NCBI GenBank assembly: GCA_009746045.1
Contig: RPFO01000231.1
Coordinates: 2,306,900 to 2,370,899, forward strand
Origin: Mesostigma viride
Taxonomy: Eukaryota; Streptophyta; Mesostigmatophyceae; Mesostigmatales; Mesostigmataceae
Reading direction: 5' to 3'
Length of the DNA stretch: 64,000 nt
The translations under genes were made by a program, and so were the position numbers. The notes under the pieces were generated by a model. It was given only the letters and a program-made list of their open reading frames with translations. It had not been told where the DNA came from and did not search any database. This document shows, piece by piece, positions 31,728-42,344 of this stretch (positions are counted from its first letter, which is position 1; every line of letters begins with the position of its first letter).

Positions 31728-32246
31728 TATAATGGACGCCCAGGTGGCATGCTGCCAAAGAGCATAACTTCCACACCGCTTGTCCAAATGCAGCCAGATT
31801 TTGCCAGCGTGTGTGTCGATGACTAATGGAATTTTGAATATCATGTTTGGCCCATTTCACATGTGTTTGGTATTTTATTATTTTTGGCATGTGTGAAAAA
31901 CAGCGTTTTTGTACTTGCAAGAGCATAAAAATTCTAAAGCATGTCAGATATGGGTTGTGAGTGGCTCTAATTTTTGGCCACCCACGACCTGCTTGGACAA
32001 TATCATGCCTGGCCTGAATTGATGTGTGCATTGGCTGGGGCATACTGTGCCCTAATTAGCGTCTTTTTCTATTTTTAGCGCGATACCGGCGCGTGGTTGG
32101 GGGTAGAACCTTCAATGAATGCATGGATAACTCACTAAACATGTTATTTAGGGCCCCTAATCATGGCTGGGCATAATTCAATTGAATTCATATTGAAACA
32201 AGTGTATTCCAGTTTTGGGGGGTTTTGGTGGCACACCTCCCCTTAA

Positions 32247-34253
32247 GAAAAGCCCTCTTGAAATCTACCAACACAGAGCTATAGGGTATCCCCTTCTGCA
32301 GAAAAGACAAATAAATGCACAACAAAATCCTCCATGTATCATGCAGCATCCCTGGTGTGTAAAGCTCCTCATCTGCTAACTGTCCAGTGCCATGGTACTC
32401 AGTCACAACTGGTCTAACATGTGGCACCTGCACGCCATCCACCTCCTTGAGCTTGAGGACAAACATCAACCTGAGCAGCTGGTGATCCTCAGGGAGGACA
32501 TCCACAGGTTCTGCACAGTTGGCAACTATCCACTCATGCCCAGAAGCAACAAAGCCAAGAGTCCATGCCTTAGCCATCTTGGGGCTTTGCATCATCTCCA
32601 CTAGCTTGCGCCAAGGTACAGGACTCGTTCCTGGGATCTGGTACCTCTGCACACCCAACTCACGTGGGTCAAACGTAGTAGGGAGGATCAGCAGGTCCCC
32701 AGCAATGGGCTCCTTTGTATCAGGACCCTCTGCCTCTAGACCCCTCACAGCCCTTACAGCCACACTAAGACCCTGGGAGTAGCGATATCTCTGCAAGGGA
32801 AGGCGGCCCTGCCCTTCTAATGCTAGCTCCTCAGAGGATATCCTCACCCCTGGTAAGCACAAGAAGTTCTGACCTAGAATGGCAGGCCCCTGATACCCTT
32901 CAATCACACTGAACGTGGTGGGTACCCCCAGGATAGGCACACTCACTTCTCCCAAGATCTTCATGGACACATTCCCAGAGAAATCAGACACAGCTAGGCA
33001 GCTAGGGGATGACCACTGCAAGCCTGCAGCATCCTCTACCCTTAGAATGGACACCTGCGAGTTGGTATCCACTTCTAGTGCTGGTGCCCCACATGACCCC
33101 CATCCCGTGAGCTTAGATACCTTGGGATCACGCTTGCTGTTCTGCAGAGCTCGAATGATGTCCGCCATAAGCAGCCCCCTGGACTGTGGTGCAGCCCTGG
33201 CCACCTCTGGCCTTGTGACAGACGTCTCAGCAGACTCCTGCTCACCCTCATCCATCCAGGACAGACCATAATCCAAGCATGGTGGGTTAGCATCTGCTGC
33301 CTGGCTCTCATCCTGCTCATCTCCCTCCAAGGGAGGATCAGGGCCGTCTTCAGGCCAGATTGCAGTTGGCCTTCTCTCCTTGACGTGAGCCCAGGATAGC
33401 CTGTACACGTGCTTGGGATTACTCTCCAAAGCCACCAGACAAGAATGGTTAGCTTCCTCAACATGGGTACCTGCCCATCTTGCCACTTGCCACGCTTGCC
33501 TGGTAATGACGGTTCCTTCCACATCCTGACCCTCAGTCCCACCTGGGGCCTCAGCATTTTCCAACCCTTGTCCTTACGCCTCAATCTGGAAAACACCCTG
33601 TCTGCCTTCTTCAGGCAGGCTGCCACCACGTCCTGTGATAGCATACCAAACTGCAATGCCAGGGGAGAGACTGCCACACCATCATAGTAATAGGTTACCC
33701 TGTGGTTAAGCTGCTCCTCAATCCCCTTACACCAAGCTGCTTTCTGAGCAGCTGCACTGCAGGCCTCTAGCAAAGGCTCCTTGCCAATCTTCCAAGCAAA
33801 CATCTCTGCCTGCTTAGAGTGACCAAAGATATGGTGTAGTGTGTTTCCAGCCTGAGCATAGCTCAACCCCCTGTCAGCCTGGCTGCACAGAGAGGAACGT
33901 GACAAAGACTGTGTGCTTGGGATAGCACGACCCACCTGCTGTTCTCTTGCTCCAGGGACCTCCTCCAAGGTAGCTCGGCTCCCAGAGCCAGCCCCGGTTC
34001 CCACAGAAGCTGCAGGTCCTTCCAGTCTGGCGGCTTGACTCCCAGAGTCAACCCCAAAACTGGAGACCCTGCACCTGCATGCCACAGGCACAGGGAATTC
34101 CACTGCTGCAGCAGCGTTATTGCAATCATTGAGTGGAAGCACCTCATCATTCCCAACCCCTTGCTGCTGTACAAGAGGGACACCCCCGTTACTATGTACA
34201 TCTGTTCGTCCCACTAGGGGTGATTGACTATTTACAGGGGACAACATCTCAAG
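32247..34253 (-). pseudogene. pol: N-terminal pol of element B: deleted integrase, protease, start of RT
   Basis: It follows the in-frame TGA of gag. It runs from the linker and integrase zinc-finger start LHHIFGH, then jumps from AAAQ directly to KAAWCKGIEEQ: the catalytic core with its D, D and E is missing (413 bp against element A, with AGAA at both edges in A). The SH3-like tail, the retropepsin-like domain with EVDTNSQVSI (DTNS at 33069-33058) and the start of RT up to VDFKRAFLK follow, where transposon T interrupts. One base is lost near 33470 relative to the consensus of A and B. Confidence 0.87.
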
Positions 34254-35504
34254 TCATGGCTTACCCACCTGGCCAGAGCCTGCTCCAGCAGACTTGGCCT
34301 GGTCTGGGCAGTCACGTCGCCAATGACCCGTCCTGCCACATCCAAAGCATTTGTCATCCTTCCCAGCAGCAGCCTTCTTCAGGCCACCCTGGTTCTGGCT
34401 GCTCTGACTGGCCTGGGTGCCCTGGCCCTGGCTCTTGCCTTGCCCTTGGCCACCCTTGTTCTGCTGACCACCCTGGTGACCACCAGCCTGCTGCTGACCC
34501 TTGCCTTTGGATCCCTGCTGCTGGCCCTTGCCACCCTGGTTACCATTCTGCCTGCGCCTGTTAGCCCTCTGACGCCTACTAGGTCTGGTTTCTCCCTGAG
34601 CACCCTGCCCAGGGGCGTCACCATGGACCTGATGAGCGGAGGCTGAAGGGGCACCAGTCACCTGGATTGCCTTGCAAGCAGCATTGTCAGATGGACGGAT
34701 ATTGAAAATAACCTTTTGCAAGGCTGGCCACGTCCCATCTGTCTGATCAGCAAACATCCTAGCTGCATTTCTCCCATCCACACTCAGCCCCATGCGATCC
34801 AGGAAGTAATCTGCCACTGCTCTATCAGTCAGATTGAAGCCATGCTTGGCCCCCTTCTCCCTGATGCGTGTGAGCCGCTGCAGCTCCTCAGCTATTGTGC
34901 CCTTGATCTCAAAGGTATCATAGCTGAGCTTATAGTGATTAGTGAGGTTGAGTACCTTATCAGAAAACTCCTGACGTAGGCCCTCTAGGAACTGAGACCA
35001 AGTCAGCTTGTCCTTGACAGCCTGCCTAGCCTTGTCCCTCACCCGCTCACTTGAATCCCTATTAGTCGTGGATGTGTGGAATACCTGCACAAGGTTGACA
35101 GTGGGATCTACAGAGCATGAAACTAGCTCCATATCCTCCAACCACTTGTCTAGCTCTTCCTGTCCCACAGGAGGCTTGAGAGGCTTCTGGCCATTCATCA
35201 CAGCCACAGCACTCATATGAGGTCTAGTCCCAGGCAAAGCACGAGGGTCACTGCCAATGACAGCAGCTCCTACTGGTGCTAATGGCGCAGGAACATGAGC
35301 TGCAGGAACACCAGACGCAGGCACACATGGTCTCTTACCAGGTGCTTGACGTTCAGCATCATTCTGGCCCTCCCCCGTCAGCACCACGCCGTCGGTTGGC
35401 CACCCTGCACGCTCCTCCCCTTGTGCCACCTCTTTCCTCTTCCGGTTGGACGCCCTCCTGCCATTGACGCCCTCTGCCGTTGGGATTGCCTGTCCCTCTG
35501 GCAC
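34254..35504 (-). CDS. gag: gag of element B (intact, 416 codons) with zinc knuckle
   Basis: This is the uninterrupted counterpart of the frameshifted gag of element A. Sequence features in order: Lys/Arg-rich start, a helical region with a TWSQFLEGLRQEF stretch, a Gln/Gly/Lys-rich linker and the knuckle CFGCGRTGHWRRDC. The stop TGA (34256-34254) is followed in frame by pol. The open frame starts at a GTG; no good ATG is nearby, and the frame may be entered by splicing from ORF0. The 35504 coordinate is therefore only the upstream edge of what is clearly gag-like. Confidence 0.82.
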   Translation of the reverse strand: MPEGQAIPTAEGVNGRRASNRKRKEVAQGEERAGWPTDGVVLTGEGQNDAERQAPGKRPCVPASGVPAAHVPAPLAPVGAAVIGSDPRALPGTRPHMSAVAVMNGQKPLKPPVGQEELDKWLEDMELVSCSVDPTVNLVQVFHTSTTNRDSSERVRDKARQAVKDKLTWSQFLEGLRQEFSDKVLNLTNHYKLSYDTFEIKGTIAEELQRLTRIREKGAKHGFNLTDRAVADYFLDRMGLSVDGRNAARMFADQTDGTWPALQKVIFNIRPSDNAACKAIQVTGAPSASAHQVHGDAPGQGAQGETRPSRRQRANRRRQNGNQGGKGQQQGSKGKGQQQAGGHQGGQQNKGGQGQGKSQGQGTQASQSSQNQGGLKKAAAGKDDKCFGCGRTGHWRRDCPDQAKSAGAGSGQVGKP

Positions 35505-35656
35505 GACGTTGGCGGGGCTTCCCGTGTCTGCCCTTGCCTCACCCCCGCCATCCCCCGCTCCCGCCCCGCTCCCGCTGCCGCCCCGCGCGTGTTACGAAGC
35601 ATTATAGAATACCACAGAAAACACACGCAGATATGGCCGCTGGAACCCACTCAGGC

Positions 35657-36792
35657 TCACGCACTTACTCCAGACGAGGCCGCCTCCTGGCTTGCACTCG
35701 CCTGCCCCTCCTCACGGTCTGGACGCTGCTCAACACCCTCAGCAACCGATGTGGCTGCTGCTGCCTCTGCGACAATCTGGAGGTCTGGGTTAAACTCTCC
35801 CAGCACGCAGGTCACAGGTCGCCCGTCTTCCTTGCGTTCGACTGGATGTTGTGTCTCGCCTGGGTTGCGATGCCAAGCAAGATTGCGCAACCACCGCTTA
35901 CCGCCGCCGACAAGCTCGTTCTGCTCGCCTCGGCCGTAACGGTCGTACTCGTGAGTCGCCTCACGAGGGATATGCAGATCAGCTCTCTGCCTTGCCTCGT
36001 AGGTCTCGGTAGTGCCGTCGCCCTCGTTTATCTGCTGGGCTGAGCGCTTGACGGAGCCCTCTGGCTTGTCAGTCCACTCAAAATGGACGTCTTCAGGCGT
36101 CTTCTCGACCCCTGCGACAATCTCCACCTCCGGACCCCACGCAGTGGTGGTTTCCGGCCTCGGTGTATCAAGCCTTGAGTAGACCCCGAAAGGCTGCGTG
36201 GTAATATAGAACCTGTCTGCGTACCCTCTCGACTCTTGCAAAAGGACAGCAACAAGATTCTCAATGGTTTGGGCAAATACCTCCGCCGTGCTCCAAGGAT
36301 TTACCGTCTCCCGAGCACGCGCGTTCCGGATGATGTCGGCGTCTGGTACCCCCTCTCCTAGCACTGCTGTCGCCACCCAGTGGTTGAACAGTCTGGTGCT
36401 GCCGAGCGCTGTTGCCACGATCTGGCTAAGCGCCTCCCTGGCTAGGTCGAGACCGGCAAGCGTGATATGGGCGCCCTGATAAGCGACCTCCACACGATTA
36501 GCAGTTTCAGCTAGCGCGTCCGAATGCGCACCAACTCTTCCACCGCCACTCGCCCCGTCTCACCTGGAGAAATCACGACGCGAGCCCGTTGTATAATCGG
36601 GTCCGCCGCCGCTGGCCTGTTGCCTCCCCCACTCACCGCCACCCACCCCTCTTCTGCCAAGTGCCTCGCTACGTAGGCCGCTTGCACGAATGTTGGAGCG
36701 TTTGCTTGGTTACGGTAGGGGAAAAACGCTTGCGCGTCTCTCTGCTCGTTCGCCTCACCAGCACCGTGGCTGCTTGACGATGAACCAGACAT
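35657..36792 (-). pseudogene. ORF0 of element B (one frameshift)
   Basis: The ATG at 36792 is the same start as in element A (MSGSSSSSHGAG). One base is missing near 36524 relative to A. Downstream it is open to the TGA at 35659-35657, ending SSGVSA. Together, A and B each keep the part the other has broken, so the ancestral ORF0 was a complete protein of about 378 aa. Function unknown. Confidence 0.72.
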
Positions 36793-36815
36793 GAAAGCGT
36801 GGAAGCAATAGTACG

Positions 36816-37469
36816 ATTTGCGCAGCAACTCGTCAGCAGAGCTTGTGAGCTCCTGGTCCTTGCCGGCTGGAATGACCCTAGGCTGCTGGCTAGCAACCTT
36901 TATCCTCACACCAGGCCTACGACCCTCGATAGGCTCGCCACTCGTCGTGACGACCAAGGTTCGTGTGTGAAGACGCTCGTTGCCTCGTTGAGCCTCGAGC
37001 TATATGCAACCTCGTTCCATCCTTGTTCCTCGGTCATGAGCAACGCTGGGCAACGCTACATTGCCAGAGCCTCGTATCGCTGCCCTGCATCCTTGTTGCA
37101 GGCAGCATACAGGAATCTCTGGCTATCCTGTGTCTAGGACAGCACAGGACCTGCCACAGTCCTGCAAGGACTTACATCCTTGCAGACCTGCTGGCTGGTT
37201 ACTGGCTTCTACTAGCCACAGTACCGTTGAGCCCTCAGTACACTGTGTCCCAGTCACGTGAGAGTACAGGCTAAGCCTGTGCAGGCACGGCCTGCCACGT
37301 GTCCTGTCCACTATGCCCTGAGTGTGCCCCGCCCTCGCCCACCGGTCGGCAGTACTTCGGGACTTGATAACTTTCTAGTCCCTTGTCTGTTCTAGGCGGT
37401 TGACACGGCGTTGGAAAGGTCTCCTCAACCTGCATCCATCTAGCACATTGGTGCCCCAATATGCTAACT
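36816..37469 (-). repeat. 5' LTR of element B
   Basis: 654 bp, identical by eye to 26817-27470. It is followed by the duplication ATAGT at 37470-37474. Confidence 0.94.
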
Positions 37470-37492
37470 ATAGTGCGCTAGAGAAGTGAATC

Positions 37493-37870
37493 ATGACGAA
37501 GAAGAAAGAGCCCCCGATTCCCCTGGGCTACAAGTTCAAGGACCATTTCACACGAGGTGGTGGCGTTTTGACCTTGGCTGGCAGTACGAGCGGTCGCCGG
37601 GCTTTGGGCACGGTCGTTACACACCAGGCGCAGGCAGGCAACGAGTTAGAAGGGGACGACACTGATAAGACGAATGGGGATGAGGGTGCCGTAGAGCAGG
37701 GCGATGCAGGTGGCTCAGCGCACCCACAGCGCGAAATTCATGGCGGTGATGTTCCGGAGCAGGCCATGTCGGAGCAGGTTGTTTCGACTCCGGCCTATGG
37801 GTGTACATATATGGTGCATGCAAACCCTAAGGCGGCATCGTGTGAGGTCACGCCAATAATGTATGGGTGA
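37493..37870 (+). CDS. Hypothetical ORF in the right part of hAT element H (125 aa)
   Basis: The ATG at 37493 has an in-frame TGA immediately upstream, so the start is well bounded. The protein begins MTKKKEPPIPLGYKFKDHF and has an acidic, Gly-rich middle. No BED finger, RNase H-like core or hAT dimerisation motif is visible. It lies entirely to the right of element B, so the nested insertion did not cut it. A candidate small exon downstream (AG before about 37982, donor near 38058) hints that the gene could be spliced. It may be a remnant of the transposon's own gene. Confidence 0.4.
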   Translation: MTKKKEPPIPLGYKFKDHFTRGGGVLTLAGSTSGRRALGTVVTHQAQAGNELEGDDTDKTNGDEGAVEQGDAGGSAHPQREIHGGDVPEQAMSEQVVSTPAYGCTYMVHANPKAASCEVTPIMYG

Positions 37871-38127
37871 GCTAATGTGAGCTACATAGCCTACAAGTGA
37901 TGACAACTATGTTTTGTAACCTCCTATTGTGACTAGGCATGCTTGTATGCATGCTAAGTTATCATTTTCGTATGTTTTATTAGGGAGCCCTGCGTATGCC
38001 AAGGCTATGTGAATCAGGATTCAGGGCACAAGCAGCCCACTAAGGCAAGGCTTCACAGGTTAGGATAAATTATATAACTGTATAAGAAATCCTATTGGGT
38101 TTTTATTTTTCTAAAAAAAAATTCGCC

Positions 38128-38236
38128 AACATCCGGGGGGGCGGAGCCCCCCCGGACCCCCCCCCGGCCTCGGCCGCTTCGCGGCCTCGGCCGGACCCCC
38201 CCCTTACCGGAGTTACCGGAACCCCCCCACCCCTTT
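38128..38236. repeat. Right subterminal GC palindromes of hAT element H
   Basis: A perfect hairpin GGGGGGGC-GGA-GCCCCCCC is followed by GGCCGC-TTC-GCGGCC within a larger imperfect palindrome, then TTACCGGAGTTACCGG. The form resembles the small palindromic repeats of volvocalean organelle genomes. Confidence 0.8.
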
Positions 38237-38285
38237 GCAGAAACACTGGTATAATGGATAGCGAGCCCAGACAAGAAGAACTCAC

Positions 38286-38345
38286 CCACACAGGCGCGGG
38301 CCACGCAGAACAAGCCGGAGGGGCAGTGATCGTGCGCTAAGCAGA
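38286..38345 (-). CDS. Lectin gene exon 12: four-cysteine module
   Basis: This 60-bp exon has acceptor ATGCAG and donor GTGAGT. The module is C-x5-C-x5-C-x4-C (CLAHDHC, CPSGLFC, CVARAC), ending V-G. It is the first small module after the CTLD at 40276-40728. The hAT element starts about 37 bases beyond its donor. Confidence 0.82.
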
Positions 38346-38431
38346 CTGCATGGACCATGGAGATTGGACATCAGCGCAGGGGGGCCATGCAGCATAGGGT
38401 CAGACACACGCCAAGCGGTAAGCAGCGTGGG

Positions 38432-38755
38432 ACTAGCGAGCAAGCATACCCTTACAAGTTATTCAAGCGAGCGTGCCCTTGTTGTACTAGCGAGCAAGCG
38501 TGCCCTTGCCAGCTATTCAAGCGAGCGTGCCCTTGTTGTACTAGCGAGCAAGCGTGCCCTTACTAGCTATTCAAGCGAGCGTGCCCTTGTTGTACTAGCG
38601 AGCGAGCGTGCCCTTACCAGCTATTCAAGCGAGCATGCCCTTGTTGTACTAGCGAGCAAGCGTGCCCTTGCCAGCTATTCAAGCGAGCGTGCCCTTGTTG
38701 TACTAGCGAGCAAGCGTGCCCTTACCAGCTATTCAAGCGCGCGTGCCCTTGGAAA
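38432..38755. repeat. Tandem repeat, 6 x 54 bp
   Basis: Units start exactly every 54 bases (38432, 38486, 38540, 38594, 38648, 38702), each with ACTAGCGAGCAAGCGTGCCC and a TATTCAAGCGAGCG half. The unit is itself an imperfect duplication. The period is a multiple of three, so the long open frame here is a repeat artefact. It begins about 90 bases upstream of exon 12. Confidence 0.93.
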
Positions 38756-39440
38756 GCCATACCCAGACACCCCTGGCAGTGAAATGTGAACAGCTCTGGG
38801 CCACACCATACATGCGTCGTGGGAGTGCTAGTACCATCACTTACACGGACGCTACTCATTATGATTATAATTCAAATAACGGTGATTATCAAGGATGTCA
38901 TTTCCGCAATACCATGATCATGATAAGAATGCCAATTACCACAAACAATAGGGGCTCTCGATCAGCAACGCCACCCAAGCTATATACAACCTTTTCCTCA
39001 AGTTCAAAAAGTGTTACATTTTACAGTTGCTACAGCGGCTACAGCTATACATGGCCCTCACCACTGTCAGCAGAAACATTCTGTTGATCACACTAGCCAT
39101 GATCGGCTGGTGATGGCAAAATCCCTCCAATATGTTGTAAGCACTATATAATATATTACTATTACTTTTGATAGACCTACCGCATGACACCAACCTAACT
39201 TACGGGTGCAAGTGTGGTTTTCTGGGCAGTGATTGAAGCGATGGTGCTTAATTTCTGTACGGGCCCATGATTGGTGCCGCTGCGCTACTTTGTCCCCGCT
39301 GACTGAGCTGTTGCGCTGATGTTGCTGCAAAGTCATCAGTTATTGCTCGTTTTGCAATCTTCATTAAGGGGTGGAAGGTTCTATTCCATGACTGTTATTG
39401 TATTGCCTGTGTACTTGCCCTCCCTTCCTTTCCCACCAAT

Positions 39441-39600
39441 CCAGCCCCAGCCCCAGCCCCAGCCCCAGCCCCAGCCCCAGCCCCAGCCCCAGCCCCAGCC
39501 CCAGCCCCAGCCCCAGCCCCAGCCCCAGCCCCAGCCCCAGCCCCAGCCCCAGCCCCAGCCCCAGCCCCAGCCCCAGCCCTAGCCCATGCCCCAGCCCTGG
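39441..39600. repeat. Hexanucleotide repeat (CCCCAG)n
   Basis: About 24 units. It would read Pro-Gln or Pro-Ser in one direction and Gly-Leu/Gly-Ala in the other, but no start or splice context makes it coding. It is intronic between exons 11 and 12. Confidence 0.95.
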
Positions 39601-40275
39601 CCCCATTTGCCACACATGCACCGAATTAATGAGGAGAAGCTGGCACCTCTAGTGACTTGTGCAACCATGTACTATGTACTGTATGATGCTACGCCGGGCC
39701 TAACACTAGTTGTCGAGCTATCGTTGCTCATATTATAGTTGCTGCGTTACAGGGCTCAAAGGGTGCCGAACAGCCAACGGTAGTCAACTCTCATGTGTGC
39801 CACTACGAGCTACATACTTTTTCCCACCGGCTGGTTGCATGGACATGCCGGCGGGGGGCGGCGTACCACATGTGCGGAGAAATGGTGCCGACACTGCCTA
39901 AGATGGCATGAACCGATTGGCTTTAGTACTGAGCCAAATTATGTGCATGGTGCGGTACCTGAGATGCAAAGTGCCGTGAAGTAGGCACGTGCGCGCACAT
40001 GTACTTAGATCAGAGTGGTGTACAAAAGGAAGCCCTTTTGCAGCTATTCATCCTATGTGTACATAAAACCCCTGCGACTCTTATCATAGCAGTATGCATA
40101 CTACTCTATACCACGAACCCCCATTGGGAGTTTGCCGATCACCCATGAGCAGCTCGTAGCTGGCTGGCAGCTGTCATGCAGGCATAGGTGGAGCCTACAT
40201 GATACTTCTGCTTTACAGTATAATAGTCGTAGATAAGTAGTAAAGATAGTAGTTAAGGGCGATATGCTCACTTAC

Positions 40276-40728
40276 ACAGATTGATCTGGCATACGCCCGT
40301 GTAGCTCGCGGTATCCGGGACCAGGAACCAGGTGCCGATGCCCCCCCCGACGTTGGCCCCGCCAATGATGGCCCCATAGATGTCAGCCAAATCATCACTC
40401 GGAAAGACATCATCCCATATCAAGTATGTTGCCTCCGTGCCATCACGCCAGACAAAAGTGCCTGGGGTCTCCGCGTCGCGACCGAGGCCGATGAAGCAAT
40501 AGTTTGAGTCCCCGCACATGGCTGACACGTCCGCGTTCATGCCGGCGCTGGGGATCTTCACAAGATGGCCCGGGTTGCCGTCACCCAGGTCACTCGGGTA
40601 GGCGGAGGGCCACAGGGACAAGCATTGTGCATCCTGATCCAAAAAGCCGCTATTGGTGGTGGAGAGCCGCAGGCAGGCTCTGCCGGCCGCGCTGTATGTC
40701 CAGCCATCGGGGCAGCCGTTCAACATGT
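40276..40728 (-). CDS. Lectin gene exon 11: C-type lectin domain
   Basis: This 453-bp exon (phase 1-1) has acceptor GTGCAG and donor GTAAGT. The CTLD has LNGCPDGWTYSAAG, CLSLWPSAYPS, HLVKIPS, CFIGLG, FVWRDGT and GVCQINL. The long loop is diverged: the usual W-x-x-x-E-P segment reads IWDDVFPSDD, so classical calcium/sugar coordination is doubtful. It is the longest of the five CTLD exons, with a Gly-rich insert near GGANVGGGIG. Open throughout. Confidence 0.88.
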
Positions 40729-40861
40729 CTGCACGCACCGAGGTAGGCACGCCGTTGTTGAGTGAATGAGAACAATCAACTACAGCAAGTGCAGGGCTGC
40801 CACCCACATGTCTGCACCCTCCGAGGTATGTGCACCTTGCATGGAAGCCTGGTGGATATAT

Positions 40862-41373
40862 AACAACAAGCAGCTAGGTGAATAACTTGAACAAGCAGCT
40901 AGGTGAATAACAACAAGCAGCTAGGTGAATAACAACAAGCAGCTAGGTGGATAACAACCAGCAGCTACTAAGGTGAATAACAACAAGCCGCTAGGTGAAT
41001 AACAACAAGCCGCTAGGTGAATAAGAACAAGCAGCTAGGTGAATAACAACAAGCAGCTAGGTGGATAACAACCAGCAGCTAGGTGAATAACAACAAGCAG
41101 CTAGGTGAATAACAATAAGCAGCTAGGTGAATAACAACAAGCTGCTTGGTGAATAACAACAAGCCGCTACTGTAGGTGAATAACAACAAGCAGCTACTGT
41201 AGGTGAATAACAACAAGCCGCTAGGTGAATAACAACAAGCAGCTAGATGAATAACAACAAGCCGCTAGGTGAATAACAACAAGAAGCCAGGTGAATAACA
41301 ACAAGCAGCTAGATGAATAAAAACAAGCAGCTAGGTGAATAACAACAAGCCGCTAGGTGAATAACAACAAGGA
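40862..41373. repeat. 22-bp minisatellite (AACAACAAGCAGCTAGGTGAAT)n
   Basis: About 23 tandem copies with variants (CCGCT, CTACTGTAGG). It lies in the intron about 130 bases upstream of the acceptor of CTLD exon 11 in transcription order. Confidence 0.95.
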
Positions 41374-42260
41374 GCAATTTGAGTCTTGCACATGTGCCAG
41401 CGCGTGCATGCAACCGCATAGTAGGGGCACAGGCAACCAGGCTTGGCAGAGCAGAGGGAAGGCATTTAGCATTAGACAGGGAGAGGCGGTTTGTTCCACC
41501 AGGAGGTTTAAATGCCCCTTGCATGTTATTGAGCATTGGCTACTATCTGCGTGCTATTGTCTACTTTTCTTGCCTGCTATCGGCTACTATACTATACCCC
41601 AGGAAGGGCCAGACCCCCCAGGAGATGCCACTATTGCGATGCCATTTACTAGTTCATAAATATTGGATACAGAAACGTGTACCATATGTGTGTGGTTGAC
41701 GCTCTATAGGCGCCATGCCCCTCACTCTAGTGCTATATGTGCATGTGGTTGACGTTACATAGACACCATGCGCTTCACACTCAGTAGCTCCACATTTTCA
41801 GGGTCAGAGTGCAAACTATCTACCATGCATGTGTGTCCGTTCACGTGCCATACGGCCCCCAACCATCACGAGGATGCAACCACCAGCTATCAAATCAACC
41901 CATGGCATGCTGGGGCTGACAGGACTCAGTGCTACCTTCCCTGATTGGATTTTCATGAGCAACTCAGCCACTAGCTGCCAGAACATGCTGTGAGCCACCC
42001 ACAAGAATTAAGACCTCTTAAAACAGCAACGCCAAGCCAATGGGGTGGCTGCCTGAAGTGAAAGGGACCCCATATGGATGGAAAGGCTCTCCAGAAAGGC
42101 AGAAACCCACAAGCATATAGTAGTAGTATATAGTTTCACTCTTAATGCACGAATAGATAGCCATGATGTGAAAGCAAGTACATATTCAAACGCAGGAAGC
42201 GGAAACGTTTCTCATTTTCCATTTTAAAAAAGGGATTCGATGCACCTGGCATGCACTTAC

Positions 42261-42344
42261 TATAGCAAGTCCCAGAGACGTAAACTTGGTTCGGGCTACA
42301 GCCACCACCGCCACCGCCACCAGATCCGCAATTTCTGCAAAAGC
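42261..42344 (-). CDS. Lectin gene exon 10: glycine-rich cysteine module
   Basis: This 84-bp exon has acceptor ATCAG and donor GTAAGT, phase 1-1. It encodes FCRNCGSGG, a run of seven glycines, then CSPNQVYVSGTCY. It keeps the CRN start of the second-position modules, but the middle is replaced by a Gly run. It joins exon 9 so that the split codon becomes cysteine (T plus GC). Confidence 0.75.

Larger units (their letters stand above)
29582..32242 (+). mobile_element. TTAA-target DNA transposon T (2661 bp) inside element B
   Basis: It is flanked by TTAA on both sides (29578-29581 and 32243-32246), while uninterrupted element A has a single TTAA at the same place. The ends are imperfect inverted repeats: GGGGACGTGCGCC on the left against GGGGAGGTGTGCC (inverse of the right end). 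TTAA duplication is the mark of piggyBac and Kolobok elements. The GGGG start fits Kolobok-type ends better than the CCC of piggyBac, but no transposase core was recognised. It encodes a PHD finger near its right end. It carries a palindrome GGCGCC flanked by A/T runs close to the left end. Confidence 0.82.
26817..37469 (-). mobile_element. Copia-type LTR retrotransposon B (10653 bp), same family as A
   Basis: Its 654-bp LTRs at 26817-27470 and 36816-37469 look identical by eye, and it is flanked by the 5-bp duplication ATAGT (26812-26816, 37470-37474). It lies on the minus strand, inside hAT element H. It is near-identical to element A but has a 413-bp deletion that removes the integrase core, and it carries the 2661-bp transposon T inside its reverse transcriptase. 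Identical LTRs make it the youngest LTR insertion in the window. It cannot be autonomous. Confidence 0.94.
25733..38248. mobile_element. hAT-type DNA transposon H, split by element B (1.86 kb without it)
   Basis: The ends are CAGTGTTTCTGC at 25733 and its inverse at 38237-38248, flanked by an 8-bp duplication GTATAATG (25725-25732 and 38249-38256). CAGTG ends and 8-bp duplications are typical of hAT elements. Removing element B and one ATAGT leaves about 1858 bp. Both subterminal regions are GC-rich with CCGG-type palindromes (25745-26035 and 38128-38236). No hAT transposase was recognised, so it is probably non-autonomous. It sits within about 40 bases of the splice donor of exon 12. Confidence 0.88.

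Noticed and set aside
39319-39652. Pro-Gln/Pro-Ser repeat frames resembling hydroxyproline-rich wall proteins
   Set aside because: They come from the CCCCAG hexamer only; no signal peptide, flanking domain or splice context.
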